64,000 nucleotides of DNA from Listeria booriae (GTDB lineage Bacteria; Bacillota; Bacilli; Lactobacillales; Listeriaceae). This document shows, one piece after another, positions 7,549 through 16,092 of this stretch. Positions within the stretch are counted from its first letter, which is position 1. Every line of letters starts with the position of its first letter. Under the pieces are notes generated by a model. That model searched no databases and was not told the DNA's origin. It was given only the letters and a program-made list of their open reading frames with translations. The translations under genes were made by a program, and so were the position numbers. The stretch covers positions 54,975 to 118,974 of the forward strand of contig NZ_JNFA01000003.1 in assembly GCF_000766865.1 (NCBI RefSeq). Reading direction: 5' to 3'.

Positions 7549-10500
7549 ATGAAACAGACAAATATGCCTGAAAAACATGGATTGTATGATCCAAAAAACG
7601 AACATGACGCTTGTGGTATTGGTTTTGTGGCGAATATTAAAGGGCGCTCTTCGCATAAAATTGTCGAACAAGGAATTCATATGCTTTGTCAGCTGAAGCA
7701 TCGCGGTGGGGAAGTTGGCGGTGATACAGGAGATGGTGCGGGAATTCTTCTTGAAATTTCTGATGATTTCTTCCGCAATGCTTGTGTCGAAATCGATATT
7801 GTGTTACCTGAAAAATACCATTATGCAGTGGGAATGTTTAATTTCCCGCAAAACACGGAGCAACGTAAAATTTTGCAGGCGGCGACGGAATGTTTTATTG
7901 AACAAGAAGGGCAAACGTTCTTGGGATGGCGCAAGTTGCCGACGGATGTGACGAAGGTTGGTCTAGGCGCGCAAAAAACGGAACCGGCTGTGTATCAGCT
8001 TTTCGTGGCGAAAGATGAGGCGCTGGATGAGGAAGCGTTTGAACGAAAATTATACCTTATTAGAAAACAAGTGGAGCGTTTTGCGGTAGGCGATGCGCGG
8101 ATTACGGAAACGTTTTATGTGCCGAGTTTGTCGACGCGGACGGTTATTTTTAAAGGGATGTTGACGCCGGAGCAAATCAATCAATATTATTTGGACTTGG
8201 CGGACCCTGCGTATACGTCGGCTTACGCGCTGGTGCATTCACGTTTTAGTACGAATACGTTTCCGAGTTGGGAACGGGCGCATCCATATCGTTATTTGAT
8301 TCATAATGGCGAAATCAATACGCAACGCGGGAATTTGAACTGGATGAAAGCGCGGGAAAAACGTGCAGAATCACCTTTGTTTGGGCAAGACTTGGCGAAG
8401 CTGTTGCCAGTTGTAGACGAGAGCGGGAGTGACTCGGCGACGCTTGATAATGCGCTGGAGTTTTTAGTGCAGACGGGACGGTCGTTGCCACATGCGGCGA
8501 TGATGCTGATTCCTGAACCTTGGGATAAAAATAAAGCGATGACGGATCCGAAACGGGCATTTTATGAGTATCATAGTGCTTTGATGGAGCCATGGGACGG
8601 ACCGACATCGATTTCATTTACGAACGGTCGCGTGATTGGGACAATTTTGGATAGAAATGGGTTACGTCCAGCGCGCTATTACGAAACGAAGGATCACACG
8701 ATTATTTATTCTTCGGAGACGGGCGTTGTGCCTGTGGAATCGGAGGAAGTGATTCGCAAAGTGACGGTTGGAGCGGGAACGATGCTTTTAATCGATTTGG
8801 AAAAAGGCGAGATTATTTCGGATGATGTGATTAAATCGGAATTGACGACGGAAAAACCGTATCGGGAATGGCTGGATCAAGAGATGACGGAAATTGGGAC
8901 ATTGACGGATCAGGACCGTTTGGAGTACATTTCGTTGAATAAGAAGGATTGTTTCAAACTGCAACGAGCGTTTGGCTACACGCAGGACGAGTTGAGCAAA
9001 ATCTTGATTCCGATGGTAACGGAGAAAAAAGATCCGACTGGCGCGATGGGTTATGATGCGCCGCTAGCTGTTCTTTCTTTCCGACCGCAGTTGTTGTTTA
9101 ACTATTTCAAACAATTATTTGCGCAAGTAACAAATCCGCCAATTGACGGGCTTCGTGAAGAGTCGGTTATTTCGACGATGACGTTGCTTGGAAATGAAGG
9201 CAATATTTTGAATCCGACGGCTGTAAATGCGAATCGAATTCGTTTGGAAACACCGATTTTATCTCGGAAACAGTATGCTTCGATTGCGTTACAGAAAAAA
9301 TTTGCAAAACCGACCGCGTTTATTAATGCGTTGTTTAAAGCGGAGGACAAAGAGAATTTGGCGGAAGTTTTGGCAGCACTTTTTGCAGAAGCGGATGCGA
9401 AAATTGAGGCTGGCGCTGAGCTTTTAGTTATTACGGATGACGGTACGAATGATGCGTTTATCGGGATTCCGGCGCTGTTAATCACGAGTGGATTGCATCA
9501 TCATTTGGTACGAAAAGGAACACGAACAAAGGTTAGCTTAATTGTGAAAACGGCTGAGGCTCGCGATGTTCATCATTGTGCGATGCTGATTGGTTATGGC
9601 GCCGATGCGATTTTCCCATATTTGGCGATTGATGTGTTCGCGAACTTGATTAAAGATGGCCGTATTAAAGGCTTTACGGTGGATGAGGCGGAGTCACGCT
9701 ATATTCAGGCGATTACGGACGGGATTTTGAAAGTGATGTCGAAAATGGGTATTTCTACGGTGCAAAGTTATCGTGGTGCGCAGATTTTCGAGGCGATTGG
9801 GATTGGGAATGATGTGATTGCGGATTACTTCCCAGGAACGGCTTCGCAACTTGGTGGGATTCCACTGGAAGTCATTGCGCAAGAGTCTTGGTTGCGTCAC
9901 CGCGAGGCATTTCACGATATTGGTTTCCAAGAATTCACGCTAAACACTGGCGGTGAATATCAATGGCGTTCCAACGGTGAGTATCACGTGTTTAACCCGC
10001 TTGCGATTCACTCTTTGCAGTCAGCAACACGCGAGAATAACCGCGAAACGTATGATTTGTATTCCGATTTGATGCAGAACCAAAATAACGCGTTTTTGCG
10101 GGGGCTGTTAACATTTAATTCCCACGGGCGCAAGCCGATTCCGATTGAGAAAGTAGAGCCGGCAGAAGAAATTTTCAAACGGTTTAAGTCGGGGGCGATG
10201 TCTTACGGGTCGATCAGTCAAGAGGCGCACGAGGCGTTGGCGATTGCGATGAACCGGATTGGCGGCAAAAGTAACAGCGGTGAAGGTGGCGAAAATCCAG
10301 ATCGGTTTGAGCGAGATGCAAACGGAGATTGGCGTCGGAGCGCGATTAAGCAAGTTGCATCAGGACGTTTCGGTGTGACAAGCCATTATTTGGTGAATGC
10401 GGACGAGCTGCAAATCAAGATGGCACAAGGCGCGAAACCGGGAGAAGGCGGTCATTTGCCTGGCGAGAAAGTCTATCCATGGATTTCGAAAACGCGCGGA

Positions 10501-12147
10501 TCGACTACGGGCGTAGGGCTCATCTCACCACCACCGCATCACGATATTTATTCCATCGAAGATTTATCCCAACTGATTTTCGACTTAAAAAATGCCAATC
10601 ATGACGCGCGAATCAATGTCAAACTCGTATCAAAAACGGGCATTGGCACGATTGCAGCAGGCGTTGCGAAAGGGTTTGCCGATGTTATTTTAGTAAGCGG
10701 ATATGAAGGCGGGACGGGAGCCGCGGCGCGAAGCAGTATTCGCCACACGGGTGTTCCATGGGAAATCGGACTTGCTGAAACGCATCAAACATTGTTGCTT
10801 AACGGCTTGCGAAATCAAGTCGTTGTCGAAACGGACGGAAAATTGATGACCGGAAAAGACGTACTTGTTGCAGCAATGCTCGGCGCTGAAGAATACGGTT
10901 TTGCAACAGCACCACTCGTAACACTTGGTTGCGTGATGATGCGCGTTTGCCATATGGATACGTGTCCGGTTGGCGTAGCGACGCAAAACCCTGAACTTCG
11001 TAAAAAATTCGGTGGCTCCGCTGATTATGTCGTGAATTTTTTCAACTTTATCGTGGCAGAAATGCGCGAGACGATGGCTGAACTTGGATTCCGCAGTTTG
11101 GAAGAAATTATTGGCCATAAAGAATACCTAGAAACACATGAACGCAAAGAATCTCATTGGAAAGCGAAACATCTTGATTTTTCCAATATGCTATACACAG
11201 ATGAATTTTACCAAAAGCAAGTCCAGTTCTGTACGAAAGAACAAGATCATAAAATCGACCAAACATTGGATATGCGCGAGTTGAAAGCTGTTGTGGCGCC
11301 GGCGATTGAACGCGGGGAGAAAGTGACAGGACGGTTTGCTATTCGCAATATCGATCGCGCGGTTGGAACGATTACGGGTTCTTATGTCAGCAAGAAATAC
11401 GGCGCGGCAGGTTTGCCAGAAGACACGATTGACCTTACTTTTGCGGGGGCGGCGGGTCAGAGCTTTGGCGCTTTTGCTCCAAAAGGAATGACGCTACGTG
11501 TCGAAGGCGACGCCAATGATTACTTCGGAAAAGGACTATCAGGCGGGAAATTAATCGTTTCCCCAGACGCCCAAACTCCAATTGTAGCGCATGATTCGGC
11601 GATTGTCGGAAACGTCACATTGTATGGCGCAACAGGAGGCGAAGCTTACATTCACGGAAAAGCCGGCGCTCGTTTTGCCGTTCGTAATAGTGGCGCAGAC
11701 GTTGTTGTCGAAGGCATTGGCGATAACGGTTGCGAATACATGACAGGCGGAACGGTCGTTGTACTCGGCGAAACCGGAGAAAATTTTGCAGCAGGCATGT
11801 CTGGCGGTGTGGCGTACATCCATAGCCCAAACAAAGCCATTTTCGAAGCAAAAGTAAATCAAGAACTTGTGACATGTCGCAGCTTGATGACACCGCGTGA
11901 AGAAGCGAAATTGCGCGAGCTAATCGAAAACCACGTGCGCTACACAAACAGCGAGTTCGCCCGCAACATTTTAGCCAATTGGGAAACCGAACGCAGCAAC
12001 TTCGTCTTCGTGATTCCAAACGAATTCGAACTCATGCTAAACCGTATCGAAAAACTAGAAGGCGAAGGCCAAACACATGACGACGCAGAATTACAAGCGT
12101 TTTATGAACATAAAGATGGAAACTTGAACCGTCTTGTCCAACTTTAA
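7549..12147 (+). CDS. gltA: Glutamate synthase (NADPH) large subunit
   Basis: Converts glutamine plus 2-oxoglutarate to two glutamates together with the small subunit. 1532 residues, full length. A short propeptide precedes Cys22 (DACGIGFVANIKG), the expected N-terminal nucleophile of the amidotransferase domain. The central domain, the FMN synthase barrel (GGKSNSGEGGENPDRF, TGIGTIAAGVAKG, GYEGGTGAA), the 3Fe-4S cysteines Cys1128, Cys1134 and Cys1139 in CVMMRVCHMDTC, and the C-terminal glycine-rich beta helix follow in order. The GAGGAGG ribosome site is strong. It is followed after 19 bases by gltB. Confidence 0.97.
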   Translation: MKQTNMPEKHGLYDPKNEHDACGIGFVANIKGRSSHKIVEQGIHMLCQLKHRGGEVGGDTGDGAGILLEISDDFFRNACVEIDIVLPEKYHYAVGMFNFPQNTEQRKILQAATECFIEQEGQTFLGWRKLPTDVTKVGLGAQKTEPAVYQLFVAKDEALDEEAFERKLYLIRKQVERFAVGDARITETFYVPSLSTRTVIFKGMLTPEQINQYYLDLADPAYTSAYALVHSRFSTNTFPSWERAHPYRYLIHNGEINTQRGNLNWMKAREKRAESPLFGQDLAKLLPVVDESGSDSATLDNALEFLVQTGRSLPHAAMMLIPEPWDKNKAMTDPKRAFYEYHSALMEPWDGPTSISFTNGRVIGTILDRNGLRPARYYETKDHTIIYSSETGVVPVESEEVIRKVTVGAGTMLLIDLEKGEIISDDVIKSELTTEKPYREWLDQEMTEIGTLTDQDRLEYISLNKKDCFKLQRAFGYTQDELSKILIPMVTEKKDPTGAMGYDAPLAVLSFRPQLLFNYFKQLFAQVTNPPIDGLREESVISTMTLLGNEGNILNPTAVNANRIRLETPILSRKQYASIALQKKFAKPTAFINALFKAEDKENLAEVLAALFAEADAKIEAGAELLVITDDGTNDAFIGIPALLITSGLHHHLVRKGTRTKVSLIVKTAEARDVHHCAMLIGYGADAIFPYLAIDVFANLIKDGRIKGFTVDEAESRYIQAITDGILKVMSKMGISTVQSYRGAQIFEAIGIGNDVIADYFPGTASQLGGIPLEVIAQESWLRHREAFHDIGFQEFTLNTGGEYQWRSNGEYHVFNPLAIHSLQSATRENNRETYDLYSDLMQNQNNAFLRGLLTFNSHGRKPIPIEKVEPAEEIFKRFKSGAMSYGSISQEAHEALAIAMNRIGGKSNSGEGGENPDRFERDANGDWRRSAIKQVASGRFGVTSHYLVNADELQIKMAQGAKPGEGGHLPGEKVYPWISKTRGSTTGVGLISPPPHHDIYSIEDLSQLIFDLKNANHDARINVKLVSKTGIGTIAAGVAKGFADVILVSGYEGGTGAAARSSIRHTGVPWEIGLAETHQTLLLNGLRNQVVVETDGKLMTGKDVLVAAMLGAEEYGFATAPLVTLGCVMMRVCHMDTCPVGVATQNPELRKKFGGSADYVVNFFNFIVAEMRETMAELGFRSLEEIIGHKEYLETHERKESHWKAKHLDFSNMLYTDEFYQKQVQFCTKEQDHKIDQTLDMRELKAVVAPAIERGEKVTGRFAIRNIDRAVGTITGSYVSKKYGAAGLPEDTIDLTFAGAAGQSFGAFAPKGMTLRVEGDANDYFGKGLSGGKLIVSPDAQTPIVAHDSAIVGNVTLYGATGGEAYIHGKAGARFAVRNSGADVVVEGIGDNGCEYMTGGTVVVLGETGENFAAGMSGGVAYIHSPNKAIFEAKVNQELVTCRSLMTPREEAKLRELIENHVRYTNSEFARNILANWETERSNFVFVIPNEFELMLNRIEKLEGEGQTHDDAELQAFYEHKDGNLNRLVQL

Positions 12148-12166
12148 AAAAAGGAGCTGACCAACC

Positions 12167-13636
12167 ATGGGAAAAGCTACAGGATTTATGGAATACAATC
12201 GCATTCCAAGTCCAGTCCGCGATCCGAAAAAACGGACGCGCGACTGGAATGAATATAGTTTACCGATGCCAGAAGTCGATTTACAAATACAAGCGGCCCG
12301 TTGTATGGACTGCGGTGTCCCATTTTGCCATACCGGTGAAGAAATAAAAAACGGCGTCTCTGGTTGCCCGCTACACAACCTAATTCCCGAGTGGAACGAC
12401 GCTGTATACCGCGGCGAATGGCGTGAAGCGCTAGACCTGCTTTTAAAAACCAATAATTTCCCAGAGTTCACCGGTCGCGTCTGCCCAGCACCGTGCGAAG
12501 GCTCCTGTACCGTAGCCATTTCAGAACCAGCAGTCGGCATCAAATCCATCGAAAAAGCCATCATTGACCGCGCATTTGAAGAAGGCTGGATTAAACCCCA
12601 AGCCCCACTAAAACGCACAGACAAGCGCATTGCCATCATCGGCTCCGGCCCAGCAGGTTTAGCGTGCGCCGATCAACTAAACAAAGCCGGCCATACCGTT
12701 ACCGTTTTTGAAAAAAGCGATCGCATCGGTGGGCTACTCATGTACGGCATTCCAACGATGAAGCTAGAAAAAGACTCCGTCAACCGTCGCGTGAACCTAA
12801 TGGCCGAAGAAGGCGTTGAGTTCGTTACCAATATCGAAGCCGGCAAAGACATCACGATGGAGCAGCTACAAACCGAATACGATTCCGTCGTGCTAGCAAC
12901 AGGCGCAGGCAATGCCCGTGACGTCCAACTTCCAGGCCGCGATGCCAAAGGAATTCATTTTGCGATGGACTATTTAACCCAAAGCATCAAGGACAATCTC
13001 GACAACAACGGCGTCCAAACCATGTCAGCAGAAGGCAAAAACGTCATCGTTATCGGCGGTGGCGACACAGGAGCCGACTGCGTTGCAACAGCCTTACGTC
13101 AAGGCGCCAAAAGCATCTACCAATTCGGACACCGCGACAAGCTCCCAGATGCCCGCACCATCAAAAACCCATGGCCACAATTTCCAAAAGTATTCCAAAT
13201 GGATTACGCACACAACGAAGCCAAAGCGGTTTACGGCGATGACCCCCGTCAATACCTAGTCAGCACAACCGAATTCATCAAAAATGATCGTGGCGAACTG
13301 ACTGGCCTGCGTACAATTGACGTAGACGACATCGACGCTGAGCGCAACATCAAACCAGTACCGAATTCCGAGAAAATTTGGGATGCGGATATCGTATTAA
13401 TTGCCGTCGGATTCGCAGGCACAACCAAATCAGTATTCGAAGACTTCCAAGTAGCAAAAACAAACCGTCACACAATCGATGCTAGAAAAGGTTTTTACCG
13501 TACCAACGTAGAAGGCGTCTTCGCATGTGGCGACGCAAGATACGGCCAAAGCCTTGTTGTAACAGCGATTAACGAAGGAAGAGAAGCCGCCCGCGAAGTA
13601 GATTTCTATTTAATGGGCGAAACATTCTTACCATGA
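12167..13636 (+). CDS. gltB: Glutamate synthase small subunit
   Basis: 489-residue NADPH-oxidising subunit. The N-terminal cysteine-rich domain carries [15 protein letters not shown] and CPAPCEGSC, ligands of two 4Fe-4S clusters. It is followed by a FAD-binding [13 protein letters not shown] near residue 160 and a NADPH-binding [14 protein letters not shown] near residue 300. It feeds electrons to gltA, its operon partner. A hairpin terminator follows immediately; that hairpin is also the first element of the CRISPR leader region and is repeated after the gene at 16093. Confidence 0.96.
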   Translation: MGKATGFMEYNRIPSPVRDPKKRTRDWNEYSLPMPEVDLQIQAARCMDCGVPFCHTGEEIKNGVSGCPLHNLIPEWNDAVYRGEWREALDLLLKTNNFPEFTGRVCPAPCEGSCTVAISEPAVGIKSIEKAIIDRAFEEGWIKPQAPLKRTDKRIAIIGSGPAGLACADQLNKAGHTVTVFEKSDRIGGLLMYGIPTMKLEKDSVNRRVNLMAEEGVEFVTNIEAGKDITMEQLQTEYDSVVLATGAGNARDVQLPGRDAKGIHFAMDYLTQSIKDNLDNNGVQTMSAEGKNVIVIGGGDTGADCVATALRQGAKSIYQFGHRDKLPDARTIKNPWPQFPKVFQMDYAHNEAKAVYGDDPRQYLVSTTEFIKNDRGELTGLRTIDVDDIDAERNIKPVPNSEKIWDADIVLIAVGFAGTTKSVFEDFQVAKTNRHTIDARKGFYRTNVEGVFACGDARYGQSLVVTAINEGREAAREVDFYLMGETFLP

Positions 13637-13639
13637 TAA

Positions 13640-13691
13640 AAAATCTGTCGACCTCCAGTAGCGTAAAAACTAGGGGACATCGACAGATTTT
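13640..13691 (+). terminator. gltB terminator, part of the duplicated CRISPR leader cassette
   Basis: Twelve-base perfect stem AAAATCTGTCGA/TCGACAGATTTT followed by G and five T. Almost the same hairpin, including the loop start ACCTCCAGTAG, recurs at 18434-18485. The left arm plus adjacent bases (13641-13657) is also a perfect 17-base inverted repeat of 13774-13790 at the CRISPR promoter. Confidence 0.75.
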
Positions 13692-13773
13692 GTTTTTGCT
13701 TAGGGGGAGAAAGGGGTAGGATGGTTTTCGAGGAGGCGAAAAAAATAAGTAGATCCAAAAAAGACAAATTTCT

Positions 13774-13833
13774 TGGAGGTCGACAGATTTGGGGTGTTGA
13801 GGTATGATGGGAGTAAGAGTTGAGAGGGTACCT
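13774..13833 (+). promoter_or_regulatory. Leader and promoter of CRISPR array 1
   Basis: TCGACA (13780-13785), exactly 17 bases, TATGAT (13803-13808), each one mismatch from consensus; 25 bases then separate the -10 from the first repeat. The same elements with the same spacings precede array 2. The -35 lies inside a 17-base inverted copy of the gltB terminator arm. This indicates transcription of the array in the + direction from a short leader. Confidence 0.8.
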
Positions 13834-15380
13834 GTTTTTATCTAAGTAATGTGTAATGTAAATAGAAGAAACAATGAAAAAAGCTTCTGATGATTTATCA
13901 GTTTTTATCTAAGTAATGTGTAATGTAAATTGGGAAAAGTAACGGATGAACAATTAGCGCTGTTATGTGTTTTTATCTAAGTAATGTGTAATGTAAATCA
14001 ATTTGAACCAGGTCTTTATCTTCTCTATCGAAATGTTTTTATCTAAGTAATGTGTAATGTAAATAGTAAAACAGGATTCAATCCTAATAAACTCAATCCA
14101 GTTTTTATCTAAGTAATGTGTAATGTAAATAAGCTCCAGTGCTAGTTAGGTATGTACGGATTGACAGGTTTTTATCTAAGTAATGTGTAATGTAAATTGA
14201 AATTAATGCGTATCTTGAACAAAATGGGAGCTTGTTTTTATCTAAGTAATGTGTAATGTAAATTCTATTGTTCAGCGTGGATATATCTTTATAGCCACGT
14301 TTTTATCTAAGTAATGTGTAATGTAAATATATCTAAAATGGATAAGTTGCTTCTCTTCATCGTGTTTTTATCTAAGTAATGTGTAATGTAAATTTTGATG
14401 CATCGGAAACATACTTAAGCCAAGTTGAAGTTTTTATCTAAGTAATGTGTAATGTAAATGTTATTATAATGCGAACGTTCGTTCTAAACCTCTCAGTTTT
14501 TATCTAAGTAATGTGTAATGTAAATGCTTCACCTTGTCGCGGTTCTTCCGTCCGAATTTACGTTTTTATCTAAGTAATGTGTAATGTAAATAATGAAGAC
14601 ACATTGAAAGAGCTTTATAAAGGTGCTGTTTTTATCTAAGTAATGTGTAATGTAAATAAATCTGAAAACAAAAATTACGAATTAGGAACAAGGTTTTTAT
14701 CTAAGTAATGTGTAATGTAAATCCGCTTTATGTCTTCCAACTTTTCATAATCCAAGATGGGTTTTTATCTAAGTAATGTGTAATGTAAATAAATATGGCG
14801 GTTTGAAATAGAAACCGATGCCGTCAAGTTTTTATCTAAGTAATGTGTAATGTAAATAGGGACATACCTGTTATAGCACCAACGCTATTCACCGTTTTTA
14901 TCTAAGTAATGTGTAATGTAAATTTGGATATGAGTTAGGAGGAATTTACATGATAGGGGTTTTTATCTAAGTAATGTGTAATGTAAATGCGTTTACGGCG
15001 CTACAAGAGCAAAAAATAAACAATGTTTTTATCTAAGTAATGTGAAATGTAAATTTTCAAATGTGGTACACCTGTTGGATTGACAGTCGCAGTTTTTATC
15101 TAAGTAAAGTGAAATGTAAATCGATTAAATGATTGTGTATGACCTAAAAACTTGATCGTTTTTATCTAAGTAATGTGAAATGTAAATATGAAGAAAGCAG
15201 ATAGCAGGCCTTCCGTTTGCGGTTTTTATCTAAGTAATGTGTAATGTAAATAAAAAAAGAAGAGTCAATTGCTCTTCTAGGTTTTGCGTTTTTATCTAAG
15301 TATTGTGTAATGTAAATTTCTCTTTTTATAGCTGCCCTAATTGTCATCAAAGTTTTTATCTAAGTAATGTGGAACATAAT
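13834..15380 (+). CRISPR. CRISPR array 1: 24 repeats, 23 spacers, no cas genes
   Basis: Repeats of 30 bases begin GTTTTTATCTAAGTAATG and end ATGTAAAT. Repeat starts: 13834, 13901, 13969, 14035, 14101, 14168, 14234, 14299, 14364, 14430, 14496, 14562, 14628, 14693, 14761, 14828, 14894, 14959, 15025, 15092, 15158, 15222, 15288 and a degenerate last copy at 15352. Spacers are 34-38 bases and all different. Repeats 1-18 read GTGTAATG in the second half, repeats 19-21 GTGAAATG as in array 2, and 22-23 GTGTAATG again. Repeats 20 and 23 have extra changes, and the last copy loses its 3' end, so the leader is on the left. The 3' end resembles Listeria type I-B and rliB repeats. No cas gene is in the window. 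The array stops just before the gene at 15404. Confidence 0.97.
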
Positions 15381-15403
15381 CCCCAAAGAAGGAGAGACAC
15401 CAA

Positions 15404-15736
15404 ATGACTGTGGAAAAATTAAAACTACGAGTCACCATAGACAGACCTATCGGATTTAAAGACGGCTACGGAAATACCTACCCAATAAACTACGGATTCG
15501 TTCCCGGTGTCATAGCCGGAGATGGCGAAGAACAAGATGTTTACATAATTTCTAAAAATGCAACAACTCCACTCGACGTATTTGAGGGAATACTCGTCGC
15601 GGTCATACACCGGAAAAATGATACCGAAGACAAGTGGGTAGTTACCTCAAAAAATGAATTATTATCCAAACAAGAGATATCTGAAAAAACGGATTTTCTA
15701 GAGCAATACTTTGATTCCGTTATCGAACTCCTTTAA
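15404..15736 (+). CDS. Small inorganic pyrophosphatase-like protein
   Basis: Protein of 110 residues related to family I inorganic pyrophosphatases: YPINYGFVPG followed by DGEEQDVYI aligns with the family signature (Y-P-x-N-Y-G and D-G-D-P-x-D-V), and a beta-barrel strand ILVAVIHRKNDTEDKW follows. It is much shorter than normal enzymes (about 165-180 residues), and the middle acidic residue of the signature is Glu rather than Asp, so activity on pyrophosphate is uncertain. The ribosome site AAGGAGAG is good. It starts 24 bases after the degenerate last CRISPR repeat, so CRISPR transcription may read into it; no separate strong promoter was found. Confidence 0.65.
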   Translation: MTVEKLKLRVTIDRPIGFKDGYGNTYPINYGFVPGVIAGDGEEQDVYIISKNATTPLDVFEGILVAVIHRKNDTEDKWVVTSKNELLSKQEISEKTDFLEQYFDSVIELL

Positions 15737-15757
15737 CAAATACAACGGTATAAACGC

Positions 15758-15916
15758 TCACCTTCTCGTAAAATACCTAAATAAAAGATGAATCACTATT
15801 AAAAACAGCACACTAACCATGAAAAGACCACTCGATACCCAGTCCATAAAAAGGCATACAAATACTAAAATTACGAGAACCACAAAACCAACATAGAATA
15901 TAATATTTCTGTTCAT
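15758..15916 (-). CDS. Small two-helix membrane protein (52 aa)
   Basis: A short frame beginning MNRNIIFYVGFVVLVILVF with two hydrophobic stretches (about residues 4-26 and 30-48) and a basic C-terminus (RYFTRR). A strong GAGGAGG ribosome site lies six bases before the ATG at 15916; an adjacent ATG at 15919 is also possible but badly spaced. No family recognised. It is read opposite to its neighbours in the stretch between the two CRISPR arrays, so it needs its own promoter. Small proteins of two helices can be toxins, transporter partners or stress proteins; nothing here decides. Confidence 0.5.
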   Translation of the reverse strand: MNRNIIFYVGFVVLVILVFVCLFMDWVSSGLFMVSVLFLIVIHLLFRYFTRR

Positions 15917-16092
15917 CATCTGCCTCCTCAAATGTATTCGCTTACAAACAATATATTACATTACCACCATGAAACCGTCAATGCCGGATTTAGACTAAAC
16001 CTACACAAATAATCCAATTTTTATCCTCTCCTGTCAAATTCATGACACAAACCAATGCTATACTAACCCCAACACACAAGGAGGATGAAAAA

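Noticed and set aside
11615..12019. Minus-strand open frame of 134 codons inside gltA
   Set aside because: Shadow of the beta-helix coding region, Arg/Leu/Cys-rich composition, no ribosome site.
15162..15350. Minus-strand open frame of 62 codons over the end of CRISPR array 1
   Set aside because: It is made of repeat and spacer sequence; translated repeats give the repeated phrase FYITHYLDKN. Not a gene.
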